This document shows, one piece after another, positions 36,605 through 48,400 of a stretch of DNA of 64,000 bases. Each line of letters starts with the position of its first letter. Positions within the stretch are counted from its first letter, which is position 1. The notes beneath the pieces are model-generated. The model did not search any database and was not told the DNA's origin. It worked only from the letters and a program-made list of their open reading frames with translations. Source of the stretch: Tretioscincus oriximinensis (Eukaryota; Chordata; Lepidosauria; Squamata; Gymnophthalmidae); the NCBI GenBank assembly GCA_022410635.1, contig JAJVDF010000251.1, positions 1,733,493-1,797,492 of the forward strand, written 5' to 3'. The position numbers and the translations under genes are program-made.

Positions 36605-36715
36605 TTCCCTTTCTTGGATGGTGAGAGGAGGAAGGGGCTGGGATGGGGGAGAAGATGTGGGGGATTGGAGAGAAGGGGAAGGGGAGAAGGAGGGGGTGGG
36701 GGTAGATTGGAAGTG
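36605..36715. repeat. Purine-rich tract
   Basis: A GGGGAGAAGG-type A/G run on the plus strand. With the pyrimidine tract on the other side of the palindrome it forms a loose large inverted arrangement. Confidence 0.7.
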
Positions 36716-36719
36716 GTAG

Positions 36720-39244
36720 GACCACATTCCTGCCGGCCTTTCAGCAGCTCGAGGCCCCTGCCTCAGTGGCTGGGGAAGGCTGGGTGGACTGGGGAAGGGG
36801 AGGAGGGCAATCATAAGGAGTTATTCCTAGTTCAGAGCACTTGCCTTTGCCAAGAGTGGACTACAAGATTGTCTGAATGTGCTGCATGTCCTAGACAATG
36901 TAAACTTCAAGGCCAGGGAAAAAAGTTCCCCAGTGTTGATACTTCTGCTGTATCTCTTGGTGCAAAGTATTAAAAATGGTTGGTACTTCCAGAAATCAGC
37001 TATATTTTTTGGCACTTTCACATCATGGAGGCAAGCAATTCATAATGTATCAGATTTGCCATTGTCTTTTGCAGAGCAGTTTCTACTAGTCTGCAGAAAG
37101 AAAGTTCCAAGGATCAAATTATACTCCCAGGAAAGGGCTGGACTTCAGTAACATGCAGAAACCTACATGCCATTTCAGTCCTACCATGTGGTAGATATGG
37201 AGTCACCACACATTTGGATCTCTTTTGATTTATTGCCTTTATGCCCTCTGGATCTACCTGCATTTCATAAACTTTTAAAAATAATTTAATTCCTATAATG
37301 CTACTTGATTTGAATTGACATTATAGGTATGGTTGCATTCTAAATTTATTTAATAAAATATTTATTAAATACAATAAAGTAAAATACAAGATCTATGTTA
37401 AATAAATTATTACATCTTGGACTGTAATAATTTTTCAAAAGTATTTTCCAAGATAGTCCCATTAACATTTTAACTGTGNAAATTCATCATCCTTGCAAAA
37501 ACTGTAGAATGAACTGAGCACATTCAACAAACAGTTTGAGCAACATCTTACAACTGCTTTAGCACAATAGCACTATTGTGACTACTTAGCCACATAAGAA
37601 AGAAAAAAAGAAGAGATACTTGTTGCCGCTGGCAATTGAACCATTCCTTGAATACGGCTACGGAGTTCACATAGCAGCACTGGAAATCTAATGTTATGCT
37701 TTTTAAAGTGACACTAATGAAGCAATGACATTTCATGGCAATTGCTTAGCGTAGACATTTCAAAGTCCTTTGATGTCAACATTTCACACAAAGCAACTCA
37801 TGTCTGAAAGACTTCACAGGATGTGAACTGGAGGTTATTTTAGTGCACCATCTGGTTCATCTAAACAAGGAGAAAACGGGCAACTGAATTGTATTTTCAT
37901 CTGTATGTTATTAAAAGATTCAGGTGTTGTAGCCTGGCTATCGAAAATGCNTACTATTTATCTAGCATCCTACAATCAAGTGGGGTGACATTCTAAACTA
38001 AGCCTGGCTGAAGTTCCCTGGAATCCCTTTGTCACCCATTCCGTTCCAAGAGCAACTAGAATATTAAATTTAAGAAGTGGGGATTCAATTGAGTAAGGCC
38101 AGCATTCCTCCTTGGGTTGCCTTTTTACTGGGGGCCATTTCCAGTAAGCACTTGAAAGAGAAAGAGAAAAAGGAGTGGGACAAAAGTGGGTGAAGAGGTT
38201 AAATAGAGAGGAAAATGTTGATGAAGGAGGGAAGGAACACTCTTGGTCGTAGCAACAGCATTTGGTTGGCAACTCTAGATGCTTTTGGTTATTAGATAAT
38301 CTGTAATAAAGACCCCTGTAGTCTGGAACAGTGGTGGTCTAAATAGCCAACGCTACTACAAGTAATGATGCATCTACACATAGTCTAAGACTGCGTGCAC
38401 ATGAAATGGTAAAAGCAGCAATTGCGCTAAGTTCCAAATTAGCCCATTGCAAGCTCTGGGCTTCCTTTCATAAACATAAGAGAAAGCTAATCAGGAGCTG
38501 ACGAAATGAGGAAGTGAAGTTCTGGCACATGCTCAGTAGTAATTTACCTTCAGCCAGCATTAATCACCTGACCAAGACTGTAATAAGCCTGCTTTCACGT
38601 GAGATTTCTCCCTTGTCTCCAGTAAAGAAAGAGAACATATGAAGGCTGAAGAGAGGAAGTCAATTCAATCCAGCACCTTTCGCAAAAGTGTCGGAAAATT
38701 TCTGCAATCAGGAGATTGTGAATGCTTGCAAATTTATTACTGATGCATAGTGAAGCATGGTGAAAACTCTGCACGTATGGCAGAAGAATCATGATGGTGG
38801 GACATCATGTTAAGAATCAGATAGGAAACGGCCGTATGCATGGAGCCTAGAGGTGAGTGGAACATCGGGCGTATCTACATGCTGTTACATTGTAGCCAAA
38901 TTACTGTTGCCACACTGAAGTTCTCACCCATACCATGGCACCACTTTGCTATTGCTGTCACCACACCAAGGCTCCTGTGGAGAAGGAAGATTCTGCCTGT
39001 GAATCTTTTGTCTTTAAATTTCTGTATTGACTTTCCTCTTTTGCTTGCAGGTTTATCTTTAAAAAATGCTGTGTGAACTCTAAAGACAATATTGGCTGGT
39101 ACTATGTTTCCTTTATTTTTTTTATTTTCTGATTCAGAATAAGCATTGTGTAGTTATTCCTAAAGGCAGGAGGATAATATTTTCTATAATGCTTGAATGG
39201 CTACTATCAAGCAGTAGTTACCTTTTTTCTACTTAGGCACACTT
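36720..39244. other. No supported gene
   Basis: Mostly AT-rich unique DNA. A segment at 38390-38605 has weak inverted ends (GCGTGCACATGAAA at left, TTTCACGTGAG at right) and may be an old small transposon. Confidence 0.35.
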
Positions 39245-39480
39245 AAGCTGTGTGCACACAGCTATTTTCTACCTTGTTTGGAGTACAATCAGGAAGTCAC
39301 AGGCACACGTGNTAAACACTTTTCAGTAGTCAACCCACAAAAAATGCCATTTATCGCAGAATAAACTATTGCTCAGCTATTCAGACATCATTCCGGAGAA
39401 ACTCCGTACTCTTGTGAGCATATATGTNTGCGCCAACCAGACGCGAGATGTTAAAACAAGTGAGAACATGGCAGTAAGTT
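39245..39480 (+). repeat. Interspersed repeat family R3, copy 2
   Basis: Shares with 31650-31885 the blocks TTTTCTACCTTGTTTGGAGT, CAGAATAAACTATTGCTCAG and CGCGAGATGTTAAAAC. It abuts the composite repeat at 39480 on its right. Confidence 0.6.
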
Positions 39481-39948
39481 TATAAGTAAGTGACAGTACA
39501 TGCATATTCATAAATATGCAAATCACCCACCAACATGCATATGCCTCTGAAATCTCCACCAGAGAAATCTGCAAAACACATGAAAATTTTTAAAGTGTGT
39601 GAGAAATTTGCATTTTTTATTTTTTACTGAAGGGAGGGTGCCTTCAGGAGCTGGTCCCAGTTGCCAGAGCCCCCTAAGGGTGGTGCAGTAATTTAAAAAA
39701 AAACATCAAAATTTTGTTTCTTGAAGTGCACAAGAATTTTTTGAAATGTGTGGGAATTTTTATTTTCTAATGAGGGGAGGGTGCTTTCAGGAGCCAGCCA
39801 GTGCCCCAGTTGTCAGAGCCCCCTAGTGGTGGTGCAGTGAATTTCTTTTTTAAAAAATTCCTCAGCAAAAAATGCCCCTCTCAGGAGAGTGGGTAGACAC
39901 CCCCAAACCGGATATCCTCCCCAAAAAAGGGGTCATCTGGTCAGTCTA
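39480..39948. mobile_element. Composite repeat, GACCAGATGACCCC family, second long copy
   Basis: Same order as 25845-26500. First come CATATTCATAAATATGCAAA and CCACCAACATGCAT. Then two tandem units start at about 39633 and 39776 (GGGAGGGTGC.TTCAGGAGC, CCCCCTA.GGGTGGTGCAGT). The right end is GGGGTCATCTGGTCAGTCTA. The shared order shows that the whole structure moved as a unit. Confidence 0.65.
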
Positions 39949-40502
39949 GCCTGGACTGAAAAAATCCTTGACACTGCTGTACTTCAAACATGTCACAAAC
40001 ATGATCTCACTCACATAACTATGTGTTTTTAATCACCAAGGGGAATTCAAATGCAGAGAGATCCCCATAATTTTACATTACAGTGGCCTAATCAACAAGG
40101 ACATTTGCTTGCACCCAAAATAAGTTGTGTAGAGCCTCAATGGTGTGTGAATTATGCTTTGCTCAGTACGCAAGTTCAGCACCTCCAAAGGTGCAGAATG
40201 GGAATGCAGGCAACTTCTAGAATCTCATATTTTGTGTGCCTTAAAGCCTAACCTTAAAACCATGAATTGGGCTCATTCTCTCAGTGGGTTCTTTTGGAAT
40301 ATTTTACACCAGCTGCAGCTTCTGAACCTAAAGGTGTACACAAACCTAAAAAATTGTGTTTTGGTTTGAACCCAAACCTTAAATCCCAACAGTGGAACTT
40401 CGGAGACATAGATTAAATATTATCAATATTCAGCTCNGTATCTCCAACAAATCAGATATATANCTACATATGTCACTCCATAACAAGTGTGCAGTTTATT
40501 CC

Positions 40503-40672
40503 ATCATGGTATCAAACATATATACATATATAGTAGCCTCTGACAAATGCATATTAAGTTAAAATAGTCCAAAATAGATGGTCTTTACTCTGGACATCTA
40601 TATGATACAGACTCATAGAAGTTGGACTATTTTAACTCAATATGTAGATGTATATATGTTTGATACCATGAT
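40503..40672. repeat. Imperfect inverted repeat, ~50-bp arms
   Basis: ATCATGGTATCAAACATATA and AGTTAAAATAGTCCAA at left (40503-40572) match TTGGACTATTTTAACT and TATATGTTTGATACCATGAT at right (40622-40672) in inverse. The left arm has about 18 extra bases. Possibly a foldback transposon remnant. Confidence 0.7.
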
Positions 40673-41159
40673 TCAAACAAACAGGTTTATAGCCTATTTC
40701 TTGACTATAATAATGACAAAATACCTTTGAAAAGGGCAAAATTTGAACTGTTTGGATTTGAACTGGATGGTTAAACCTGGTACTGAGTTCAAACCAGCCC
40801 CATTGAACTGGTTCGGTTGGAATTTGAATCAGTTGAGTCAGTTTGGAAAAGAACAGGTTCAGCAAATCTCTATACAGACCTTCAAGGACATCCTTATGTA
40901 GAACACATTCCAGTTGTCTTATCTTCACAAATGAAGATTCTTTTTTAAGATCATTTTTATACTGCTCTAATGCAGATTTTCTTTTGCTTGTTGCATTGCC
41001 TAACAGGTTTCTATCAATGCCAAGAAAACTTCATGGATACATTCCAGTAATTTTATATATAGTAAATATAGNCTGCATTCCCATTAGAACTTTAAAAGGG
41101 AATGGAAAATGGATTTTATCGTTCCAAAATGAAAGTGAAGTGAGGGCTTAATTTTACCT

Positions 41160-42570
41160 GAGCATTCCCTGAGCATTCATTACACAATAAGGTCGTGATT
41201 GCTGTGAGTTGAGAGTGCTCAATGAATCTCTTTCACGTGCTGTAGTAGCTGAAAAAAACAGTTTTTCCAGAGATGGAGGGAATGTCAAACAAAAGAGCCC
41301 CCAGCCCCTGCTCTCTCACTCGCTTTTTGTTGTCTGATCTCTGTTGTCAGTGTACAAGTGGCACAAATTGCAAAAAGCAGCAGCGATGACGCAATTTCAC
41401 CACGAATTGTGGAGCAGAAACCTGTGATGTGCATTTAGAGCGATGCTACAGCACTTCCGAGCCCATTTTTATGGTAACACAGTCGGAATAATTTACTTTG
41501 GCTTCACAATCGAGCGCCCACTAAGGAGCAATGTGTCTGCAGCCATATTGTAACAAAACAAAAAAATAAACATATAACACAAATAATAACACAATGATGA
41601 TTCTTTATGAAGATTCTTATGAAAGAGATTGCCCACATTTGATGCTTTGGTGGCTGACGAGGCCAATGTAGGATTGGCATATCTGGCCACATCAACTACC
41701 TTCCACTCTGGAACACATTACAAGGACATAAATTACTGTGGCCATACCATCTCTATCAGGAAAAGGCTGTAGATGGTGAATCAGTTGTAGCTGGAAGCAG
41801 GCCTTCCTGGCTAATGCCTTCACCCAGATTTCAAGCATTACTCTTCCAAGACATTAAAACTCAAGTAAGAATAGTCATTCAATACCTTGTGCCACTTACT
41901 TATAATATTTACAGTTTCTTCTCATTCTTAATCTGATGTTACAAAGAATCACAGTGGTTTTATATCAGCTAATAGATACAAAACACAATGTGACACAGAG
42001 CAGCCGAGTATAAATGACAACAACGGTATTAGCAGTACATCATGTATTTCAGTATAAAATGTACATTTTAATAGTCTAAGTTCTAAACTTACTTTCTGCC
42101 AGCATAGCAAGGGCAAGTTCTTCATTCATCCGAAATACTACATTTTCTTAATGTATTGCTGAAGGTCAGGCACTACNGGGAAGCTGAGTAAATATCTTTC
42201 TATGGGTCACTGGAACCAGTTAATAGTTTAAAGACTCCTATATTTTTCCTTTCATTCTTAAGGGAGATAGTTGCCCTTCTTATATAATTTTCATTTTTCA
42301 TGCTCACATGAAATGCTTTGGATAGGTACTTGCGATTTTCAGTGCCACTGAATCCCTAAAAAGCCATAATGTACTCTAGTTATTGAGTTCAGGCACTGGG
42401 GTAGGGNTAGGGAAGCTTATAATTGGCACATATGGAAGTGCCAGTGGAAAAAGTACTGAAAGTTAGTGTGACACCAAAGGCCTTGGCAGTGCAGCTTTAT
42501 TTACAGTTTCATTCTTTGATCCCAACAGCTGATACTGGGACTAGATGGGCCTTCTGAAATGTAGACAGCC
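41160..42570. other. No supported gene
   Basis: AT-rich DNA without recognised repeats. Single N bases lie at 42178 and 42408. Confidence 0.35.
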
Positions 42571-42577
42571 CTTAACC

Positions 42578-42935
42578 TAGGATGACCAGATGACTCCTTT
42601 TTTGGGGGGTGGGGGGTAGAAACCCGGTTTTGGGATTTACCCACCCTCTGTGCTCTGAAAGGGAGGAAGGGAGGAGGAAAGGAGGAGGAAAAGGGAGGGT
42701 GGGGGAAGAAGAGGTAGAAGAAGAAGAGGAAGAAGAAGAGGAGGAAGAAGAATGTAAGATGGGGTCCTGGAGAAATGATGGGAGGAGGAGAGGGGGGACA
42801 TGGTGGAAAGATACAAGGTTAGGTGAGAGGATACAGTGTTGGGGGGTGGGGAGGGAGGAGGTGGGAAGAGGGGAAAGGAGAATGGAGAAGGGAGGTGGGG
42901 AAGAGGTGAAGGAGGAAAGACCTGTGAGGCTCAGA
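42578..42935. mobile_element. GACCAGATGACCCC-family end joined to a purine tract
   Basis: TAGGATGACCAGATGACTCC, TTTTGGGGGGTGGGGGGTAG and ACCCGGTTTTGGG reproduce the left arm of the 33157 element. It then runs into about 270 bases of A/G-only DNA (GGAGGAAGGGAGGAGGAAAG, GAAGAAGAGG repeats). A right terminus was not found. Confidence 0.5.
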
Positions 42936-43214
42936 AACACATGGGCAAAATTTTGGGGCCTCTCTAATACAAAATAATTTGAAGTTCCAGTAGCTGTAAT
43001 ATAAAAGTTTGTCAGTTAAGCATTCTGACACTGCTTAGCATAATCAGCTAAACAGGTGTTTTCTGTTTCTAAAATACAGAAAAACTATTCTCCCAGCTTA
43101 CTAATGAAAGAAAATGCAAAGGGGGTTGGGGCTGACAGATGTGTTGCATTCTTCTCAATGCATAAATAATCCAGACTTTTCAAGAGGTTTACAGGTTAGA
43201 TGTCAGAATATATA

Positions 43215-43288
43215 CAGTTTAAAACAATTAAGGGAACACATTAACATAACAGTGTAACATTAAGTGTTCCCTTAATTGTTTTGAGCAG
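43215..43288. mobile_element. Tc1/mariner-type foldback remnant
   Basis: Inverted ends AAAACAATTAAGGGAACAC at left, and CTGCTCAAAACAATTAAGGG then AACACTTAA on the other strand at right, flanked by TA dinucleotides. This end sequence is typical of a widespread vertebrate Tc1-like family. The interior is reduced to a few bases. Confidence 0.7.
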
Positions 43289-43619
43289 TATATTTTGGAG
43301 AAACTTTGAAACAAGAGCAGCACTCCTTTACTCCCTCCAACAGAATATCAGTCTGGGACAGGAAGTAGAATAGGGCTTCATTTTGAAACAGCTGGACTGT
43401 TGGGGTGGGATTAAAGCTAATTAAGATGATAATGACTCAAAGAACATGTCAAACATCTCAACATATTTTGCAATGTGAAACAAAATGGGTTCCCTGCCAT
43501 TATTAGAGGTCAGAAAACAGAAAGTTTCTGAATTAGTAATAAAGCAGCTCTTGAGAACGACAGGCTATCTCATGGTACTGGTCAAAGTCAATGTATGTGA
43601 AAGAATTATAAAGAATCCC

Positions 43620-43800
43620 GCCTAACTCAGAGAATGGTCCCTGTGAATCAGTTTCCTATTTTTCACACTTTCCCAGGCAGAAATATTCCTTCTGTTAGCC
43701 CAGGAGCAAGAACTATAGAGACTTTTAGATTTTCTTTGTTCTACATGCAACATACACTGCGATTGGGAAAGACATGTCATGTGACATTGTGTGGGGGCCA
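43620..43800 (-). repeat. Interspersed repeat family R1, copy 3 (inverted)
   Basis: On the minus strand it reads GTCACATGACATGTC, TTGCTCCTGGGCTAACAGAA and TTTCTGCCTGGGAAAGTGTG, parallel to 7453-7680 and 10564-10775. Confidence 0.5.
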
Positions 43801-44067
43801 GTAAATTAAAGCTGAATCCAGACATGCTGTGTNGGGGACCCAGAGGTGCTGTGTGTAGAGCATCTTGGGTTCGTGAAGTTGGAAGGCAACTTGTCTTCTA
43901 TGGTTAAATTGCATGGTCTCCCAGGTAGAAAATTGTGACCATCCAGAAATTGGGAATTTCCTTTGATTTCCAGATTCATATCCCTATATTTCTGCAAGAT
44001 TGTTTTCAAAGCACAGAAATGATTGTTTATTGTTTAAAAGCAGTCTTAACAAGGTAACTTTAAGAAT

Positions 44068-44170
44068 GCTTGGAGTGAGTTGGGAAATAGTGGCGCAATT
44101 AGCAATGTGAATGTTCTGTTCCTCTTAATTGCTTGGATTATTCCCCAGATTGAGTGTGAAAAGTCCTAAA
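44068..44170 (+). repeat. Interspersed repeat family R2, copy 2
   Basis: CAATTAGCAATGTGAATGTT, CTGTTCCTCTTAATTGCTTG and ATTATTCCCCAGA match 8462-8560. Confidence 0.45.
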
Positions 44171-45277
44171 ATTGACCGCTATTTGTACCCTTCCTTATTT
44201 GTTACCAGGGATGCTGCTTACCTCTGCTAATGGCAAGACCAAGCCATAATTTACCTAAGAAGACTAATAGATGATGTCTCCTTTTCTGAGGAAAAAGGTC
44301 ACTTCTTGAAGACAATAAAACAAAAATGTTAAGTGGGAGGGGGAAAAAAGGAGGCTCTTGATGGCCATGAAGGGAGACACAATTACAGTCTATTATTATT
44401 AATTGCCACTTCAAATGAATAGGATTTTCTAATATCATGGTTTTAAGTTTCACTGCACCAGCGTAAATGTTTCTAAACTGTAAATAAAGCTGCACTACCA
44501 AGACCCATGATAATTCTCAGCGTGGTGTAATGGAACTTGCTAGTGTCTAAATGGTGAATTAGCTGTGGATCAATAGACTTTACATTATAAAACAAAGCTT
44601 ACTGGGGGAGAACAAAATGTGAAAACTGATTACAAGCACTTTTGTTTAATTTTCAGGGTTTTTTTATTTTAAAAAAACCAAGAGTATTCAACTGCTTTCT
44701 TATATTCTGTGAATATTAATGCATTTTAAAATATAAAGTGTAGATGGAGGATGGAACTGTAATCCTCCCTAAATGGAGAGTTTAATGTAGGGTTACCACA
44801 TTTTAAATATGGTAATCCAGGAGCCTTGTAATATGGTAACCCTGGTGCCTAGGCACTTCCTCACCTGCCCTCATAGTCCCACTCCCAACCACCACCATCC
44901 AAACAAGCCCATGAATATTTCAGGTTTTTAATGACTCCTCAGAACCTGTTCTGCCCCCTCCTCTCATCTCCCTTTCTCCTGTACTGTCCATGTTCCCTCT
45001 TTTACCTCCCACTACCCTTCAAATATCTGGCAAGGACCATTTTGGTAGTGATGACAGCAAACGGCTGGGGTGCTGCTGGGGTGCCCAGCTGGGACATCTA
45101 CGAGATTTGAAGTAACCACAGCACTGATAGGATGCAACAGGAATTCAGACAGGTACACAAGGCAATACGGTATCCTCTGGGTTGCTAGTCACTATGTGTG
45201 AACATTGGGCACCCTGGTCCCCACCTACCTCTGTTGCAATACACATGCCAATATAGAAATCCATGTTCTTTAAACCT

Positions 45278-45371
45278 GGGAATTCAGATTAAATCCCAGA
45301 TTTCCAGGGAAGTCCAAGATCTTTTAAAACTATGGACTTCCCTGGGAGTCTGGGATTTAACTCAAATTCCT
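45278..45371. repeat. Large palindrome, ~38-bp arms
   Basis: The left arm 45278-45315 (TTAAATCCCAGATTTCCAGG, GAAGTCCA) and the right arm 45333-45371 (TGGACTTCCCTGGGAGTCTG, GGATTTAA) are near-complementary with an 18-base spacer. Likely a small foldback element. Confidence 0.75.
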
Positions 45372-45917
45372 GAGAAAACCTCATTTTTCTGGGATTGGAG
45401 AAAAATCCACTCAAATGGAGAAAGTTGGAAACTCTAGTCCAATGTGCACACTCAGTATTTTTTGTCACTGAGAATCTTGGTGCATTTTCCACATTTGAAT
45501 ATGATCTCCATAAATAATTTTTACCATTAATGCTGCATTTCTTCTAGGTGCATGGTATGCATTGCATTAATTGATAATATCCATTTTCCACAGTGCAGGA
45601 GGCAGCAAAAAAATAAACAAAGAAGCCTGGAATTGGTTCAAATCAATCTGCAATATGAGAGGCTGCCAGGAGCATTCTCTGAAACAGACAATGGGTACAT
45701 GTATATAGAAAAATTTTGAGAAATCTATCACTGTTGAAATGGTATGGCTGTTGATTCGGTGTGCAGGAAATTCAGGCTGGTTCATTACTGGAAAAAGGAC
45801 AGGGAAGATCTGAATGTCACCACTATTCTCTCTTCCTCCTTTTGCTTTTTTGTTTTACAAAGAGAGAAACTGGCCAAACAACTCCAGGAGAGGTGTTAAC
45901 TTCTGCACTCCCATCAT

Positions 45918-45952
45918 CCACTGGTGGTGGTGGTGGTGGTGGTGGTGGTGGT
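45918..45952. repeat. (GGT)n microsatellite
   Basis: About eleven tandem GGT/GTG triplets. Confidence 0.9.
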
Positions 45953-47210
45953 GAAATGATGCTGTGGAGACCTTTTTCAGTGCCATGTGAAACTGCAAGG
46001 AATTCTATTTCCCTTAGTTCTGAAGAACTGGACTAAAGTAAGAACCTGATTTAGTACAGTTGTTCAGGACTGAAGAACTGAACAGCACCCATGAGCACTT
46101 TCCTGCCTGATAACTCTCGGTTTGTATACAAATGGATGGTGCTTTAACCAATTGGGATGACTGGATTTTCCTACCCTAACCAAGCAATTCAAATGGCCAT
46201 TACTTTCTTTCCCCCAAAATAATTTAATTTGTTGGTTTTCTATGGAACTCTTTTACTTGTTAAGAGGAAAGGAGGTCCTTTAGAGAATGTGGCAGGGATG
46301 CTATCCCTGTGGTGTCAAAAAGTGTCTGTGAAAGACTTNTTTGATTGAAACAAAGCAGAGCTATTGCTAATTATGCCGAGTGTTTACATGTTGTGAACCC
46401 TCTTCCTTTGCCTTCGGTTGTGGCATTTTCTGCTTCCTTCGTATTAGCAAAGCCCATTGCCTTCTTTTGGCTGGCCAGAATTCTGACTAGTTTCTTGTAT
46501 CCTTTGACCTCAATCATGTCGTGCTTTTGGCCTTGACATAAGAAAGCAGTTATGTTCTCATTGACAGCATGTCAGTAATGATGAACTTCTCTGTCTGGCT
46601 TTGTCACTGTTCTCGGTTAGCAAAGAAAAGAAGCTTAGTGTCCAGATCCATGACAAGAGGGCAAAGCTTGTCCCTGCCATGGAACTTTGTGTGGATTTCA
46701 ATATAATAGGAAAAGAGGCAGTGCCGTGAGCTGGTGTTTGGAAGGTAATGGTTTACGGATACATATAAGTTGCTCAGCATGTTATAATGATGGGGAGGCA
46801 AGCCTTGCATTTTTCAAGGGCGTTGCAAATTTTCAAAACACAAGCTGTGGGAGAGAGGAACAGAAAACACTAAACTAAATAACTGAATGGTTGGCTTCCT
46901 ATAAGCAGCATACATTATGTATAGAACAAGCAGAATAATTCAAAATGTATCATAATAATCAATACTAACTCTGCTAGCTACTCCTCTTCCGGAACGCAGA
47001 TAAAATAAACAGCAGTAAAATAAACTGAACCAAATTCAAAGAATGTCATTTTAAATGTGGTTGAACAGATTTTTTTCACATTCAGCTAAAATATGTTTCG
47101 GCTGCTGTCCTATGTACATCTCCCTGAGAAAAAAACAACTCACAACCCTAACATTAGGTCATTTTGCACTTTCGTTGCCTGGAACAACTTTAATTATTCT
47201 GCTCTAGCTT

Positions 47211-47279
47211 CGATTGACAGGATGACCCCTTTTGGGGGTTGGTGGGTTTGAAAACCCAGGGGCCATCTGATCAGCCTAC
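47211..47279. mobile_element. Short GACCAGATGACCCC-family foldback
   Basis: TTGACAGGATGACCCCTTTT at left faces GGCCATCTGATCAGCCTA at right. A minimal copy of the 33157 element. Confidence 0.5.
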
Positions 47280-47412
47280 AAACGTGTTCCAGATAAATTA
47301 CAGCAGATACTGTCTGCATTTTTATATGTTCTGGACCAACACTGACAGCAACCAATCCCATGCCTATCCTGTTAATTAATTTACCTAGGTCCCATACTCA
47401 TCCGTGTTGCCC

Positions 47413-47443
<31 letters not shown>
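47413..47443. repeat. (GAT)n microsatellite
   Basis: Ten tandem GAT triplets immediately upstream of the SINE at 47475. Confidence 0.9.
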
Positions 47444-47474
47444 CATGGTGAGGCTATACAGAACACTCTTCAAA

Positions 47475-47788
47475 GATAAGAAGAAGAAGAAGAAGAACTT
47501 GGTTCTTATACCCCGCTTTTCTCACCTTTCAAAGGGACTCAAAGCGGCTTACAAGGATATATTTTGCCCGAAGGCTCACATTCTATCTTCCCCACCAGGC
47601 TATGGTGGTTCACATGTATCTACTTGCAGTCAATTGCAATTTCTTGCAATTCATGCTTTCGAATAGCTGGGTTGGCTAGAGCTACAGGCTAGTGGAAGGT
47701 GCTCACCCCTCCCCACGTCCCACGCAGGGCTTCAAAACCCCATCTCCCAGGCGAGAGACGAATTCCTAAGCAACTGAGCTATCCGTGC
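47475..47788 (-). mobile_element. tRNA-headed SINE with (TTC)n tail, copy 3
   Basis: The head on the minus strand has an A box TAGCTCAGTTGCTTAGGAAT and a B box GGGGTTTTGAAGCCC. The tail is GCGGGGTATAAGAACC then TTCTTCTTCTTCTTC. It is very similar to copies 1 and 2. Confidence 0.8.
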
Positions 47789-48004
47789 CTCCATGTTGTG
47801 GTTATGAAAACAATCTTTGCAGCTTGAGTCAGGTTTGAAATGATACTTAGATGGTATTTTGTATGTGTGCAGATGTCTTCATAATCCAAAGTAGAAACCT
47901 CTTGGACTAGTTCCATTTAACCCCATGCAGATGATGTACACTACACAGTTGCTAGATTCTATCTATTGATGAAGTGTGGAAACATCCTACACCGTACGGT
48001 ATTT

Positions 48005-48400
48005 AGTTGAGAACAAGGCTGGGTCCATATGAAGGATTTTTATCAAAATGGTACTTACATCAGGCTGAATTCATCCATGAGTTCATGCAGGTTCAGCAAT
48101 CTACTCACTAAAAAGGCTGGTGGTTTCGGGTTTTTCTGCCATGCCGATTGTCTGATTATATAGCCTTCTGAAAAATAGCCTTTGTGAGGCCTTCCATTGT
48201 GGGAAAATGGTAAATCTTGTGAGACTTTGAGGTTAGATGTAAAAATTAATTGGCGGAGAATGCCGTGAATTGTAGTAAAATAAGTGCCGCAATGACTTAT
48301 GGGACATGGGATGTCACGAGAATATAAGAAAATGTAACAGGGAACCAGGAAACAATGTGGAAAGTTGAAGGTAGGTGGGGAGGATTTGTGAACATGTTTT
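48005..48400 (-). repeat. Interspersed repeat family R4, inverted copy
   Basis: On the minus strand it shares, in order, ATAAGTCATTGC, TTTTGCTACAATTT-like, GGCATTCTC, CATTTTCCCACAATGGAAG, AACTCATGG and TGTAAGTACCAT with 62545-62925 on the plus strand. The 133-codon open frame across it shows no recognised protein. Confidence 0.55.

Noticed and set aside
42572..42977. 122-codon frames on both strands
   Set aside because: They come from a purine tract (Glu/Gly/Arg or Ser/Pro/Leu runs) beside a transposon end.
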